Shown here: positions 19,894-31,178 of the stretch, piece after piece | How the letters are laid out: the number at the start of each line of letters is the position of its first letter | How positions within the stretch are numbered: the first letter of the stretch is position 1 | From: Marinomonas pollencensis | GTDB taxonomy: Bacteria > Pseudomonadota > Gammaproteobacteria > Pseudomonadales > Marinomonadaceae | Direction: 5' to 3' | NCBI RefSeq assembly: GCF_003387375.1 | Contig: NZ_QUNG01000012.1 | Coordinates: forward strand, 1-64,000 | Length of the DNA stretch: 64,000 nucleotides | Translations under genes and position numbers: made by a program | Notes under the pieces: generated by a model | What the model saw: only the letters and a program-made list of their open reading frames with translations | Database searches by the model: none | What the model was told of the DNA's origin: nothing

Positions 19894-20064
19894 AACCTTG
19901 AATTTACTCGTAAATTAAATGAGCCCCCATTTAATGAGGTTTACGGGTTAAATTCAAGACTTGATCTTTGAAACAATTTCGCATCTAGTTGCGCCGAGAT
20001 TCTCTTTGTTAAAAGCGAATGGTACTATCCGGCGATACTTTAATAAGGACTAGAAGGTGAATCA

Positions 20065-20865
20065 GTGCTAGATGTGTATATAAAAGTGCAGAATCTAAGC
20101 TTCTCTAGGGGCGATAGAGTGATCTATGAAGATGTTTCATTGACCATTCCTAGGGGAAAAATCACTGCTGTAATGGGCCCCAGTGGAACAGGTAAAACCA
20201 CCTTGCTGCGATTGATCGCGGCACAGTTGTCCCCGGATGGCGGTGAAATCCAGGTGGATGGGCAAAATGTACACACTTTATCGCGTTCGGCTTTGTATAA
20301 AGTTCGTGAGAAAATTGGCATGCTGTTTCAAAGTGGTGCGTTATTTAGTGACATGACAGTGTTTGAAAACGTGGCGTTTCCACTTGAAGAGCACACAACA
20401 CTGAATGCGAATGAAATTAAAAAAATTGTATTAGAGAAACTCCATAGTGTTGGCTTGCGTGGTGCGGCCGCATTAAAACCCTCAGAACTGTCTGGCGGGA
20501 TGGCGCGACGGGTAGCTTTGGCTCGGGCCATTGCTCTTGATCCTGAGTTGGTGATGTTTGATGAGCCTTTTACGGGTCAAGACCCAATATCGAAAGGGGT
20601 GCTGGTTGAGTTGATTCGTAAACTTAATGCTGCCGACGCAATTACCTCAGTGTTGGTTTCCCATGATGTGGAAGAGTCACTGTCAATAGCAGACCATGTT
20701 TGTATCTTAGCCGGTGGGCGTGTGATAGCAGAGGGGACCCCGGATCAAATAAGGCGTTCTGAGAATGCGCAAGTAAAACAATTTCTACATGGCGAGCCAG
20801 ATGGGCCTGTGCCATTTCATTATCCAGAGGATCTTGGCTTGGAACAAGGTGGGGTGTCGCAATGA
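20065..20865 (+). CDS. mlaF: Mla phospholipid transport ATPase MlaF
   Basis: MlaF powers the MlaFEDB complex that moves phospholipids between the inner membrane and the periplasmic carrier MlaC, keeping the outer membrane asymmetric. Walker A is GPSGTGKTT (near 34), the signature [16 protein letters not shown] and Walker [14 protein letters not shown]. The start is a GTG seven bases after AGG; no ATG precedes the conserved [12 protein letters not shown]. At 266 aa it is normal. It overlaps mlaE by four bases. Confidence 0.95.
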   Translation: MLDVYIKVQNLSFSRGDRVIYEDVSLTIPRGKITAVMGPSGTGKTTLLRLIAAQLSPDGGEIQVDGQNVHTLSRSALYKVREKIGMLFQSGALFSDMTVFENVAFPLEEHTTLNANEIKKIVLEKLHSVGLRGAAALKPSELSGGMARRVALARAIALDPELVMFDEPFTGQDPISKGVLVELIRKLNAADAITSVLVSHDVEESLSIADHVCILAGGRVIAEGTPDQIRRSENAQVKQFLHGEPDGPVPFHYPEDLGLEQGGVSQ

Positions 20866-21644
20866 AAGGTTTGATTTCTCTTGGGGCTTGGTTCTTCGAT
20901 TGGCTCGAAGCCATTGGTCGCGCAGGCATTTTCTTGTTTCAGAGCCTGTTTCGTTTGCCTGTGCGCTGGGGTGAGGCCGTTAACTTGTTAGTACGCCAAC
21001 TCTATTCGGTTGGGGTGTTATCTCTGGTTATTATTATTGTTTCTGGAACCTTTATAGGCATGGTTTTGTCGCTGCAGGGTTACAGTATCTTGGCAAAGTT
21101 CGGCTCAGAAGATTCTGTAGGGCAGTTGCTGGCATTATCATTGCTGCGTGAATTGGGCCCAGTAGTGACTGCGCTTTTGTTTGCTGGTCGCGCCGGTTCT
21201 TCATTGACCGCTGAAATTGGTTTGATGAAGGCAACGGAGCAATTATCCAGTTATGAAATGATGGGAGTCGACCCGTTACGTCGTGTTATTGCACCGCGTT
21301 TTATAGCGGGTGTCATTTGTCTTCCTCTGCTTAGTATGGTGTTTTCAGCCGCGGGTATTATTGGTGGTGTGTTAGTGTCAGTTGGCTGGCTGGGAGTAAG
21401 TGACGGTTCTTTTTGGTCGTTAATGCAGCAATCTGTGTATTTTGACACTGACATACTAAATGGTTTGATTAAAGCCTTGGTGTTTGCTGTCGCCATAACG
21501 TGGATTTCAGTCTATCAAGGGTATGAGTGTGTTCCGACATCGGAAGGCATAGGTAAAGCGACAACGAGAACGGTCGTATTAGGCTCATTGGCCGTTTTGG
21601 CATTGGATTTTGTGTTAACCGCTGCGATGTTTGGAGATTTTTAG
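20862..21644 (+). CDS. mlaE: Mla phospholipid transport permease MlaE
   Basis: MlaE is the inner-membrane permease core of the Mla transporter. The 260-aa protein has about five or six membrane spans and the family motifs [16 protein letters not shown] (near 67) and [19 protein letters not shown] (near 95). [16 protein letters not shown] follows near 137. It overlaps mlaF by ATGA and precedes mlaD by one base. Confidence 0.96.
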   Translation: MKGLISLGAWFFDWLEAIGRAGIFLFQSLFRLPVRWGEAVNLLVRQLYSVGVLSLVIIIVSGTFIGMVLSLQGYSILAKFGSEDSVGQLLALSLLRELGPVVTALLFAGRAGSSLTAEIGLMKATEQLSSYEMMGVDPLRRVIAPRFIAGVICLPLLSMVFSAAGIIGGVLVSVGWLGVSDGSFWSLMQQSVYFDTDILNGLIKALVFAVAITWISVYQGYECVPTSEGIGKATTRTVVLGSLAVLALDFVLTAAMFGDF

Positions 21645-21645
21645 G

Positions 21646-22113
21646 ATGAGAAGTAAGCGCGCTGAATTATTGGTTGGGTGTTTTATTGTGTTGGGCTTGG
21701 CCGCCTTTGTTTATCTTGCGGTACAAGTAAGTGGATTGGGCTTTAGCAGTCAAAAAGACACTTATCAGATCGTGGCTCGATTTGATGATATAGGTGGTTT
21801 GAGTGAGCGAGCTAAAGTGACGATTGCGGGCGTTACCGTAGGCAGTGTCGACTCTATTAGCTACGACAAAGATTTGTACATGGCGAAAGTGACCATGAAT
21901 ATTGAGTCTGATGTGAAGAATATTCCTGATGATAGCTCCATTGCTATATTGACGAGTGGTCTGTTGGGGGAGAAATATTTGGGTATTTCCATTGGAGCAG
22001 AAGACAGAATGCTGCAAAACGGTGATGAAATTCACGATACTCAATCTGCTTTAGTGTTGGAAAATTTGATTAGCCAATTCTTGTTTAATAAAACAAGTGG
22101 TTCAGATAAATAA
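21646..22113 (+). CDS. mlaD: Mla substrate-binding protein MlaD
   Basis: MlaD is a membrane-anchored MCE protein whose hexameric ring sits on MlaE and channels lipid to MlaC. One N-terminal membrane segment (about residues 7-26) precedes the single MCE domain (about 38-117, with DDIGGLSERAKVTIAGVTVG). The hydrophobic C-terminal helix forms the pore. The ATG at 21646 fits the GGAG site and the usual MRSKRAE-type start; an in-frame TTG at 21631 would overlap mlaE. Length is 155 aa. Confidence 0.95.
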   Translation: MRSKRAELLVGCFIVLGLAAFVYLAVQVSGLGFSSQKDTYQIVARFDDIGGLSERAKVTIAGVTVGSVDSISYDKDLYMAKVTMNIESDVKNIPDDSSIAILTSGLLGEKYLGISIGAEDRMLQNGDEIHDTQSALVLENLISQFLFNKTSGSDK

Positions 22114-22122
22114 GGGTTAAGT

Positions 22123-22737
22123 ATGTCGAATCTAATAAAAGTTATTGTGATGCTAGGGGGCTTGGTTTCCTCGGCGTTATGGGCGGGGGAAGAAGCAGCC
22201 CGAGATACGGTTGTTGGTGTGGTGGATTCGTTTCGTACCGATATCATTGCCGATAAAGCAGAATTGGCAAACAACCCTGAACTGTTGGCTCAACGCATCG
22301 ACAAAATTTTAACGCCAGTGATTGATTTTGATGACTTTGCTAAAAAAGTGATGGGTAAATATTACCGTCGAGCGACACCAGATCAGCGGGAACGTTTTGC
22401 CACGGTCACCAGAGACACCTTATTAAAAACCTATGGCGGCTCTTTGTTGGAGCTTGATCCAGACAAAATTAAAATTTTGCCGTTAGGGCCTCAACGTAAA
22501 GGCCGCGAAGTAAAGGTTGATGTGGATTTTCAAATGGCCGACGGCAGTCCATTGAACCTGAACTTCTTTATGGAAGACTACGGTAGTGACAATTGGAAAT
22601 TAAGCAATGTGGTGATTAATAATATTAATTTTGGGCTTACATTCAGAAAGCAATTTGCTGTTATGATGCAGCAGAATAAGAACAAAATTGATGCCGCGAT
22701 CGATGCCTGGAAACTTTCTTTAGAGAAAAAGTCTTAA
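22123..22737 (+). CDS. mlaC: Periplasmic phospholipid carrier MlaC
   Basis: MlaC shuttles phospholipids across the periplasm between the MlaA complex and MlaFEDB. A signal peptide (residues 1-20, cut near LWAGEE) is followed by the NTF2-like Tol_Tol_Ttg2 domain with IDFDDFAKKVMGKYYRRATP near 68. The 204-aa length is normal. It is the last mla gene here; a strong terminator follows and no mlaB (STAS-domain) gene is present. Confidence 0.95.
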   Translation: MSNLIKVIVMLGGLVSSALWAGEEAARDTVVGVVDSFRTDIIADKAELANNPELLAQRIDKILTPVIDFDDFAKKVMGKYYRRATPDQRERFATVTRDTLLKTYGGSLLELDPDKIKILPLGPQRKGREVKVDVDFQMADGSPLNLNFFMEDYGSDNWKLSNVVINNINFGLTFRKQFAVMMQQNKNKIDAAIDAWKLSLEKKS

Positions 22738-22760
22738 GCTATTATTGGCTAAGCGAGACA

Positions 22761-22800
22761 AAAAATCCGAAGCTGACTTATTCGCTTCGGATTTTTTTTT
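22761..22800 (+). terminator. Rho-independent terminator after mlaC
   Basis: ATCCGAAGC (22765-22773) pairs with GCTTCGGAT (22784-22792) and is followed by nine T. It separates mlaFEDC from ibaG-murA, which are often cotranscribed with mla elsewhere. Confidence 0.93.
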
Positions 22801-22883
22801 GTCAGAATGGTGCTAAGGAAGTCGTACGAACGACAAAACAGACATTTTTTTTACGGTGAGTTGAGTGAATGGGTGTTAAGAAG

Positions 22884-22912
22884 TTGACGCGACTAAGGTA
22901 GAATAATGAAAT
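22884..22912 (+). promoter_or_regulatory. Candidate promoter for ibaG-murA-hisGD
   Basis: TTGACG (22884-22889) and TGAAAT (22907-22912) are 17 bases apart, downstream of the mlaC terminator and 27 bases before ibaG. The -10 box is weak. A promoter is expected here because the terminator isolates the operon. Confidence 0.35.
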
Positions 22913-22939
22913 CTATGAATATTTAATATTGGAGCGATT

Positions 22940-24462
<1,523 letters not shown>

Positions 24463-24463
24463 C

Positions 24464-25108
24464 ATGAGTAACACATTAACAATCGCGCTCTCAAAAGGGC
24501 GTATTTTAGGTGAGACATTACCACTGCTGGAAAAAGCCAATATTATTCCGGCTGAAGATATCCATAAAAGTCGTAAGCTAATTTTTGATACTAACCATGA
24601 GCACATAAAGTTGGTGATTTTGCGCGCCACAGACGTGCCTACCTATGTAGAGCATGGTGTGGCGGATTTTGGTGTTGCCGGTAAAGATGTATTGATGGAG
24701 GCATCCACAAAAAACCTGTACGAGCTGGTGGATTTGAAAATCGCTAAATGCCGATTGATGACAGCAGGCGCGGTGGGTGCTGAGTTGCCAAAACGCCGTT
24801 TGAAGGTGGCGTCTAAATTTACCAAAACTGCGAAAGCGTATTTTGCTGAGCAGGGCGTTCAAGCGGATGTGATCAAGTTGTATGGTGCGATGGAATTGGC
24901 GCCTATTATGGGCTTGGCTGATTTGATTGTTGATATTGTAGATACTGGCAACACACTCAAAGCAAACGGTTTGGAGCCAAGAGACTTTATTGCGGACATT
25001 AGTACCCGTTTAGTGGTCAATAAAGCGGCTTATAAAACGAAATATGCTCAAATTGAGCCCATCATCGAAATGTTGCGTGGGGCTGTCGAAGAGAACGAGG
25101 GCAAGTAG
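24464..25108 (+). CDS. hisG: ATP phosphoribosyltransferase, short form
   Basis: HisG catalyses the first step of histidine synthesis, joining ATP and PRPP. At 214 aa this is the short catalytic form without the C-terminal allosteric domain, ending soon after the PRPP-binding region [18 protein letters not shown]. Short HisG proteins need the HisRS-like partner HisZ, which is not in this window. The gene begins one base after the murA stop and abuts hisD. Confidence 0.96.
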   Translation: MSNTLTIALSKGRILGETLPLLEKANIIPAEDIHKSRKLIFDTNHEHIKLVILRATDVPTYVEHGVADFGVAGKDVLMEASTKNLYELVDLKIAKCRLMTAGAVGAELPKRRLKVASKFTKTAKAYFAEQGVQADVIKLYGAMELAPIMGLADLIVDIVDTGNTLKANGLEPRDFIADISTRLVVNKAAYKTKYAQIEPIIEMLRGAVEENEGK

Positions 25109-26458
25109 TTGAAGTTAAATATTAGAGAGTTTACAACGCAGTCAGAAGGGTTTTTAGCCGAGTTTGAAGCCTTGCTTGCTTGGGACTCCGTTTCGGATGT
25201 TACTGTGCAAGAGAGTGTCGCAAATATCGTCACTCAGGTGCGTAAAAAAGGAGATCAAGCGGTTATTGAGTTTACCAACCGCTTTGATCGTCGCGATGTG
25301 AGCGCGGCGAGTGAATTAGAAATTTCACGTGAAGAAATGGCCGCGGCCAAATTGCGTGTGAGTGATGAATTGGTCGCTAGCCTTGAGGCTGCTGCTAAGC
25401 GTGTTAATGATTACCATGAGCATCAAAAGCAGCCATCTTGGCAATATCAAGAGAGTAATGGAACCATACTGGGGCAAAAGGTAACACCTTTAGACCGAGT
25501 AGGGGTTTATGTTCCAGGTGGTAAGGCGGCTTACCCATCGTCTGTGTTGATGAATGTAATGCCGGCGAAAGTGGCTGGGGTTAGTGAAATCATTATGGTT
25601 GTGCCAACACCAGATGGTGTGGTCAATGACATTGTATTGGCGGCAGCTTACATTGCTGGCGTGGATCGAGTCTTTACGATAGGTGGTGCGCAAGCCGTAG
25701 CAGCTTTGGCTTACGGTACAGAAACCATTCCTAAGGTGGATAAGATTGTTGGCCCAGGCAATATTTTTGTCGCCACAGCCAAGCGAATGGTATTCGGTGC
25801 TGTGGGTATTGATATGATTGCTGGACCTTCTGAGATTTTGGTGGTGTGTGATGGCAAGACCAACTCTGATTGGATTGCGATGGACTTGTTCTCGCAAGCT
25901 GAGCATGACGAAGATGCGCAATCTATCTTAATCTCGCCTGATCTGGACTTTATTAAAGCGGTTAAAGCTTCAATGGAGCGTTTAATTGAGACCCAAAGTC
26001 GTAACGCCATTATTCAGGTTTCTTTAGAAAACCGTGGTGCGTTTGTTCATGTTAAAGACATGGATGAAGCCATGGACATTGCCAATATTGTCGCAGCAGA
26101 GCATCTTGAATTGTCGGTTGATGAGCCAGAAAAATGGGCGCAAAAAATTCGTCATGCTGGTGCCATCTTTATGGGTCGTCATACGCCAGAAGCACTGGGT
26201 GATTATTGTGCGGGTCCAAACCATGTGTTGCCAACATCAGGAACAGCGCGTTTCTCATCGCCTTTGGGTGTGTATGACTTTCAAAAGCGCAGCTCGTTGA
26301 TCAACTGCTCTCCTCAAGGGGCCAGTGATTTGGCAAAAATAGCTTCGCCATTGGCTCGTGGTGAGTCACTAGAAGCCCATGCCATGTCAGCAGAATATCG
26401 TATTTTAGCAGATGCTGTTAGTGCTGAGAAAAGTGCGCAGGAGGCAAAAGGTGAGTAA
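25109..26458 (+). CDS. hisD: Histidinol dehydrogenase
   Basis: HisD performs the last two steps of histidine synthesis, oxidising histidinol to histidine with two NAD+. The 449-aa protein contains the signature from [13 protein letters not shown] and [15 protein letters not shown] through the zinc-site histidines in AAEHLELSV and [14 protein letters not shown]. The start is TTG immediately after the hisG TAG, seven bases from GAGGG. The gene overlaps the next one by eight bases. hisC does not follow. Confidence 0.97.
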   Translation: MKLNIREFTTQSEGFLAEFEALLAWDSVSDVTVQESVANIVTQVRKKGDQAVIEFTNRFDRRDVSAASELEISREEMAAAKLRVSDELVASLEAAAKRVNDYHEHQKQPSWQYQESNGTILGQKVTPLDRVGVYVPGGKAAYPSSVLMNVMPAKVAGVSEIIMVVPTPDGVVNDIVLAAAYIAGVDRVFTIGGAQAVAALAYGTETIPKVDKIVGPGNIFVATAKRMVFGAVGIDMIAGPSEILVVCDGKTNSDWIAMDLFSQAEHDEDAQSILISPDLDFIKAVKASMERLIETQSRNAIIQVSLENRGAFVHVKDMDEAMDIANIVAAEHLELSVDEPEKWAQKIRHAGAIFMGRHTPEALGDYCAGPNHVLPTSGTARFSSPLGVYDFQKRSSLINCSPQGASDLAKIASPLARGESLEAHAMSAEYRILADAVSAEKSAQEAKGE

Positions 26459-27005
26459 GAAGTCTTCTTCTCACCCTAAGGCGTTGTATCAGCTTCGTAA
26501 GGTCACTAGAGTTTCTGCGTTAGTGATCTTGGCGGTTGTGGTGCTAGGGTTTTTCTTGCCAACTGACTATCGTGTAGAGCGCAGCATTATCGTTAATAAG
26601 CCGCATGATGTGGTGGTAAATGCTTTGCTTGGTGGGCATTCTTTGCCTGACTGGATGTTTATTAGTGGTGGTAAAGTTGATCAACATGAGGGCCTTTTTC
26701 AGCCCGGCGATAGTGTGTCAATTTCCTATGCGGATTCAGCCGATAAGGGAAGTTTGACGTTTACTACAGTAACCACCAATACGATTGCTTTTGATGTGCA
26801 GCCTAAAGCGGGTGTCGATCTGGTTCGCAATACCATTTACGTGAGCGGAGATGACGCTAGCACCAATGTCGATTGGGAAATAGAAGGGCAGCTAAGGGCG
26901 GGTTTTCTAAGTCCTTATCTGGCCTTTTTTGCAAATAGAATTGCCGGCAGTAATTTCGAAGCGAGTTTGCAGCGTTTAAAAGAAAAAGTTGAAATAGCTC
27001 AATAA
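26451..27005 (+). CDS. Membrane-anchored SRPBCC-fold protein
   Basis: This 184-aa protein has a basic N-terminus, one membrane segment (about residues 22-39) and a domain resembling the polyketide-cyclase/START-like SRPBCC fold. Visible features are [20 protein letters not shown] near 45 and the C-terminal pattern [23 protein letters not shown] domains bind hydrophobic ligands, but none can be named. The GTG at 26451 lies six bases after AGGAGG and overlaps the end of hisD, so it is translationally coupled. Its stop overlaps the convergent algW by seven bases. Confidence 0.7.
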   Translation: MSKKSSSHPKALYQLRKVTRVSALVILAVVVLGFFLPTDYRVERSIIVNKPHDVVVNALLGGHSLPDWMFISGGKVDQHEGLFQPGDSVSISYADSADKGSLTFTTVTTNTIAFDVQPKAGVDLVRNTIYVSGDDASTNVDWEIEGQLRAGFLSPYLAFFANRIAGSNFEASLQRLKEKVEIAQ

Positions 27006-28066
27006 TCAATGCTTTGCATTGCGGGTTGTGTTTCTAGCTTGATATTAGCTTGGTACGACTGTCTTCCTCGGTAACCCAATAGTGAGATGGTCGTTCCAGG
27101 TTTCATTGAGGCAATCAAATTTCGTGTTTTAAATGGGTTGTCGCTGGTGGCGTTGTTGATTTTGACAATAATGTCGCCTATTTCTATACCTGCTTTATCG
27201 GCAGGGCTTTCTTTCGTAATCTCGCTCACAATTAAACCATGCTCAACGGGTAGGGCGAGGCTTTTCGCCATTGTTGAGGTGATCTTCTTAGCGTCCATTC
27301 CCAAATACGCGCGTACCACTCGGCCGTGCTTTATCAAGTCATGCATCACTTGCACCGCATCATCAATAGGAGTGGCGAAGCCGATTCCTTGAGAGCCGCC
27401 ACTGCTGGAATAAATAGCGGAGCTGATGCCAATTAGCTCACCTTGCAAATTAATGAGTGCACCACCTGAGTTGCCAGGGTTGATCGCGGCGTCGGTTTGA
27501 ATAAAGTTCTCGTAGGTGTTTAGGCCGATACTGTTACGGCCTTTTGCGCTGATAATGCCGGAAGTAACGGTTTGGCCAATACCAAAAGGATTGCCAATGG
27601 CGAGGGTTTTATCGCCAACGGAAATGGCATGGCTGCTACCCAGTTTGATGGGGGTAAGGTTTGGCTCATCTATTTTGAGTACGGCTAGATCGGTTGAGGG
27701 GTCCGAGCCAATAAGCTTGGCCTCAATCTGACGTTCATCATGTAGGCCAACCACAATTCGTTGGGCATTTTGAATGACATGGTGGTTGGTTAGTATAAAG
27801 CCATTCTTGGAGACGATCACCCCTGAGCCTAGGTTGACGGTTTGGAGGTGTGAATGATCTTTTAGTGGGTTGTCTTGCAGTGGCGTGTTTTTAGCTTGTA
27901 CCTGAGTGTAAATGTTAACAACCGAAGGTGCTGCTTTTTCCACTGGAGCGGCATAGCTGTTTTCTGCCACTTTATTCTTTTCTTGAATAAGTAAGGTGGT
28001 AAGTCCTATACAAGTGCCAAAGAGAATGGCGATAATAAGCGGTGTCCACTGATTTTTCTGATTCAT
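26999..28066 (-). CDS. algW: Periplasmic serine protease AlgW/DegS-type
   Basis: This is an inner-membrane-anchored HtrA-family protease with a trypsin domain and one PDZ domain, like DegS/AlgW, which cleave an anti-sigma factor when misfolded porins bind the PDZ domain. One N-terminal membrane segment (about residues 8-28) precedes the triad H96 (TNHHVI), D126 (STDLAVLKI) and S200 (NPGNSGGAL). The PDZ spans about 255-345. The single PDZ and membrane anchor argue for DegS/AlgW rather than DegP. The location beside hisD, nif3, zapG and zapE matches algW in Pseudomonas. Whether it controls RpoE here is inference. Confidence 0.88.
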   Translation of the reverse strand: MNQKNQWTPLIIAILFGTCIGLTTLLIQEKNKVAENSYAAPVEKAAPSVVNIYTQVQAKNTPLQDNPLKDHSHLQTVNLGSGVIVSKNGFILTNHHVIQNAQRIVVGLHDERQIEAKLIGSDPSTDLAVLKIDEPNLTPIKLGSSHAISVGDKTLAIGNPFGIGQTVTSGIISAKGRNSIGLNTYENFIQTDAAINPGNSGGALINLQGELIGISSAIYSSSGGSQGIGFATPIDDAVQVMHDLIKHGRVVRAYLGMDAKKITSTMAKSLALPVEHGLIVSEITKESPADKAGIEIGDIIVKINNATSDNPFKTRNLIASMKPGTTISLLGYRGRQSYQANIKLETQPAMQSIDY

Positions 28067-28080
28067 AGATAGAGGTTGTT

Positions 28081-28845
28081 TTGCTGCGAAGTGAATTTAA
28101 GCTGTTATTAGATCGTACGTTGAGTCCGCACCTTTTTAAAGATTATGCGCCCAATGGCCTTCAGGTGGAAGGGAAAAATACGATTGAGCGAGTGGTGACT
28201 GGGGTGACGGCAAGTCAGGCGCTGATAGATGCGGCTATTGAGCATGGTGCTGACGCTATTTTTGTGCACCACGGATACTTTTGGAAAAACGAAGCGCCAG
28301 AAATAACCGGCATGAAATATCGCCGCCTTTCTGCCTTAATCAAAAACGACATTAACCTCTTTGGTTACCATTTGCCGTTAGATGCGCATCCTGTGTACGG
28401 TAATAATGCCGGGCTCGCGGATGCGATAGGGTTAACGGTCGAGCGCCGACCTTTGCAGCCACATCTACCGTTGGCAGAAGCCATTGGTGTGATTGGCGAG
28501 CTGGATCAAGCAATGGATGCACATGCATTTAAGCTGCGAGTAGAAAAAGCGGTGAGTCGTCAAGTGTTGCTAGAAAAGGTATCTGACAAGCCGATTAAAA
28601 CCGTTGCTTTGTGTACTGGCGGTGCGCAAGGTTACATTGAACAGGCTTATCAAGCAGGGGCTGATGTCTTTATTACTGGAGAAGTGTCGGAGCAGACGAT
28701 TCACATCGCCCGTGAATTGGGTATTCATTTCGTTGCTGCTGGGCATCACGCAACTGAGCGTTTTGGGGCGCAATCCATGGCGCTCTTGTTACGCGAAGAA
28801 TATGGCTTGGACGCGGTATTTATTGATATTGATAACCCAGCGTAA
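28081..28845 (+). CDS. Nif3-like dinuclear metal-centre protein (YbgI)
   Basis: This Nif3/YbgI family protein of 254 aa probably forms a toroidal hexamer with a dinuclear metal site; its function is unsettled. Metal-binding residues are visible in IFVHHGYFW (near 60), YHLPLDAHP (near 98) and AAGHHATERFG (near 220). The start is TTG, five bases after AGAGG; no ATG or GTG fits. It is divergent from algW with a 14-bp gap, and a bidirectional terminator follows. Confidence 0.9.
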   Translation: MLRSEFKLLLDRTLSPHLFKDYAPNGLQVEGKNTIERVVTGVTASQALIDAAIEHGADAIFVHHGYFWKNEAPEITGMKYRRLSALIKNDINLFGYHLPLDAHPVYGNNAGLADAIGLTVERRPLQPHLPLAEAIGVIGELDQAMDAHAFKLRVEKAVSRQVLLEKVSDKPIKTVALCTGGAQGYIEQAYQAGADVFITGEVSEQTIHIARELGIHFVAAGHHATERFGAQSMALLLREEYGLDAVFIDIDNPA

Positions 28846-28856
28846 GATGGCTGGAA

Positions 28857-28897
28857 TGAAAAAAAAAGAGGCTGATTAATTCGCCTCTTTTTTTTAT
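28857..28897. terminator. Bidirectional terminator between nif3 and zapG
   Basis: AAAAAAGAGGC pairs with GCCTCTTTTTT around a ten-base loop, with A and T runs on the two sides. It can end both the plus-strand nif3 and the minus-strand zapG transcripts; the zapG stop codon touches its edge. Confidence 0.93.
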
Positions 28898-29349
28898 TAA
28901 ATTGCTCTGGTGGGTTCTACTGATTCGGGTTTGTTTTTTAACCCGAAGTCTTCGCTGAGCATACCTTGCTCCGCGTCACTTTTCAGTGCGTAGTCGCGCG
29001 GTGGTTCGGTAATGTCTTCTTCGACAACATTGGTGCTTTGTGAGTTAATAGAAGCCGGTATGTCGATGTGACTTAATTGGCTGGCACCTGAAGAGAGGTT
29101 TTTTCTTAACTCAGCTAAGCGTTTTTCAGCGGTTAGCAAATGCTCATTACTGTCTGAAAAGAAGTTGTCAATGATGACTTGTTTCTTATCGAGTTCTTGT
29201 TGCAAAGATTTAATTGTAATGGCATTCGAGCTAGAGGAAGAATCTTTCTCTGTGCTTTTCGAAGTGATGCTTTTTAACGCAAGTGCAATGGCAAAGCCGA
29301 CAATGGCGCCAGTGACGAAAACAATAACGTTGAATTCTTCCAAGTTCAT
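28897..29349 (-). CDS. zapG: ZapG/YhcB family envelope protein (DUF1043)
   Basis: YhcB/ZapG is a small inner-membrane protein that affects cell division and envelope balance. The 150-aa protein has one N-terminal membrane helix (about residues 8-26) and a coiled coil (about 45-85) containing LQQELDKKQVIIDNFFSDSN, the family core. A low-complexity tail follows. It is divergent from zapE, with 129 bases between them. Family assignment is good; the exact role here is inferred. Confidence 0.88.
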   Translation of the reverse strand: MNLEEFNVIVFVTGAIVGFAIALALKSITSKSTEKDSSSSSNAITIKSLQQELDKKQVIIDNFFSDSNEHLLTAEKRLAELRKNLSSGASQLSHIDIPASINSQSTNVVEEDITEPPRDYALKSDAEQGMLSEDFGLKNKPESVEPTRAI

Positions 29350-29478
29350 GATGTACTCCCAAAAATCAGAGGCTATTATAGCCGAAATCCTCTTTACGAT
29401 AACACCTTGCTAGGTGTTGTTTAAGTCTCTATTTGATAGAATGTGATTTATTAATTCAATTGCAACGAAAGAGCAACG

Positions 29479-30579
29479 ATGACACCTATTACTCGATATA
29501 AGCAGGATTTAGAAAAAGAAGATTTTCATTACGACCCAGCACAGGAAGAAGCAGTAGAAGCACTTCAGGACTTGTTTGATCGATTGGTAGCAAAGCAAAA
29601 CCAGACTTCTTCAGGTGGTTTGTTTGGACTGTTTCGTAAGAAAAAAGACGTTGAAGTGGAAACGGGTTTGTATTTTTGGGGGGGAGTAGGGCGCGGTAAA
29701 ACCTATTTGATGGATACTTTTTTTGAGTGTCTGCCAACTGAGAAGAAAATGCGTTTGCATTTCCATCGCTTTATGCAGATGGTGCACCAAGAAATGCGCA
29801 AGCTTGAGCATGTAAAAAATCCATTAGAAATTGTCGGTAAGCAGATCTCTGAGAAAGCCCAAGTATTGTGCTTTGATGAGTTTTTTGTGACCGACATTAC
29901 CGATGCGATGATTTTAGCTGGACTGCTGGATGTGTTGTTTAAAAATGGCACCACCCTAGTGGCCACCTCCAATATTGAGCCAGATGGCTTGTATAAAAAC
30001 GGTTTGCAGCGTGCGCGCTTCTTGCCAGCGATTGATCTGGTGAATAAGCACACCAAGGTATTGAATGTTGACGGTGGCGTTGATTATCGTTTGAGAACCC
30101 TGAAGCAGGCTAAGCTTTACCATTACCCGCTGACTGTTGAATCCGATGACGTGCTGGCGACTCGCTTTATGAGTTTGATTTCAGATGCCTCACACATTGA
30201 AGAGAATGGCGCTGTGGAGATCGAAGGACGCCAAATTCCTTTCGTTAAAAGCTGTGAAACGATGGCCTGGTTTGATATTAAAGCCTTGTGTGACGGGCCG
30301 CGTAGTCAGGTAGACTACATCGAAATTGCCAAGCTCTACTCAACCGTTTTGATTGCAAATTTGCCACAAATGGATGCCAGTCGAGATGATCTGGCGCGCC
30401 GTTTTATTAACCTTATCGATGAGTTTTACGACCGTCATGTGAAGGTGATTATTACTGCGGATGTTGCTATTCCAGACATCTATACTGGTACGCGTTTGGC
30501 TTTTGAGTACGACCGAACTGTGAGTCGTTTATTGGAAATGCAATCTGAAGAGTATTTGTCTTTAGAGCATCGCCCATAA
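29479..30579 (+). CDS. zapE: Cell division ATPase ZapE
   Basis: ZapE is an AFG1-type AAA+ ATPase that acts on the Z ring late in constriction. The 366-aa protein has Walker A GGVGRGKTYLMD (near 75) and Walker B VLCFDEFFVTDITDAM (near 135). TSNIEPDGLYKNGLQRARFL near 175 is strongly conserved in the family. Length is normal. It is a single gene between zapG and rplM. Confidence 0.95.
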   Translation: MTPITRYKQDLEKEDFHYDPAQEEAVEALQDLFDRLVAKQNQTSSGGLFGLFRKKKDVEVETGLYFWGGVGRGKTYLMDTFFECLPTEKKMRLHFHRFMQMVHQEMRKLEHVKNPLEIVGKQISEKAQVLCFDEFFVTDITDAMILAGLLDVLFKNGTTLVATSNIEPDGLYKNGLQRARFLPAIDLVNKHTKVLNVDGGVDYRLRTLKQAKLYHYPLTVESDDVLATRFMSLISDASHIEENGAVEIEGRQIPFVKSCETMAWFDIKALCDGPRSQVDYIEIAKLYSTVLIANLPQMDASRDDLARRFINLIDEFYDRHVKVIITADVAIPDIYTGTRLAFEYDRTVSRLLEMQSEEYLSLEHRP

Positions 30580-30593
30580 AAGCGTCTTTCGCC

Positions 30594-30622
30594 TTTATTC
30601 TTAGCTTGCGTTGGTATATACT
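30594..30622 (+). promoter_or_regulatory. Candidate rplM-rpsI promoter
   Basis: TTTATT (30594-30599) and TATACT (30617-30622) are 17 bases apart, giving a good -10 and weak -35. A transcript would start near 30629 and carry a leader of about 105 bases before rplM. Confidence 0.4.
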
Positions 30623-30650
30623 TCGCACGCCTTTTTAAAGGTAAGTGTAC

Positions 30651-30716
30651 GTTATTAAAAAACGAAAGTGCTTTAATAACCAATAATAATAGGTATAGCG
30701 TATTTACCGAATACGC
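30651..30716 (+). promoter_or_regulatory. Structured 5' leader of rplM
   Basis: Two perfect hairpins occupy the leader: GTTATTAAA (30651-30659) with TTTAATAAC (30672-30680), and GCGTATT (30698-30704) with AATACGC (30710-30716). The second lies 19 bases before the rplM start. In E. coli, L13 is known to repress its own rplM-rpsI mRNA, so these hairpins are plausible regulatory targets. That use is inference. Confidence 0.45.
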
Positions 30717-30735
30717 GTATTGAAAGGGTTTTTTG

Positions 30736-31164
30736 ATGAAAACTTTTACAGCTAAACCTGCTGAAGTACGCCGCGACTGGTTCGTGGTTGATGCTGAAGG
30801 CAAAACTCTAGGCCGTTTGGCTACCGAAATCGCTCGTCGTTTACGCGGTAAGCATAAAGCTGAATACACTCCTCACGTTGACACTGGTGATTACATCGTT
30901 GTTATTAACGCTGAGAAAGTTCACGTTTCTGGTAACAAAGCAGCTGCGAAACAATACTACCGCCACACTGGTTACCCAGGCGGCTTGCGTTCTATGAATT
31001 TCGAGAAGTTGATTGATCACGCTCCTGAGCGCGTTCTTGAAATCGCCGTAAAAGGTATGTTGCCAAAAGGTCCTTTGGGCCGCGCAATGCACAAGAAAAT
31101 GAAAGTGTACGCTGGTACTGAGCATCCACATGCTGCTCAACAGCCTCAAGCCCTTAACATTTAA
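30736..31164 (+). CDS. rplM: 50S ribosomal protein L13
   Basis: L13 is an early-binding protein of the large ribosomal subunit. The 142-aa sequence [20 protein letters not shown] through [20 protein letters not shown] is the full conserved protein, the same length as in E. coli. The ATG at 30736 is used, not the TTG one codon upstream. It is cotranscribed with rpsI, 14 bases downstream. Confidence 0.99.
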   Translation: MKTFTAKPAEVRRDWFVVDAEGKTLGRLATEIARRLRGKHKAEYTPHVDTGDYIVVINAEKVHVSGNKAAAKQYYRHTGYPGGLRSMNFEKLIDHAPERVLEIAVKGMLPKGPLGRAMHKKMKVYAGTEHPHAAQQPQALNI

Positions 31165-31178
31165 TACGGAAGATCATT

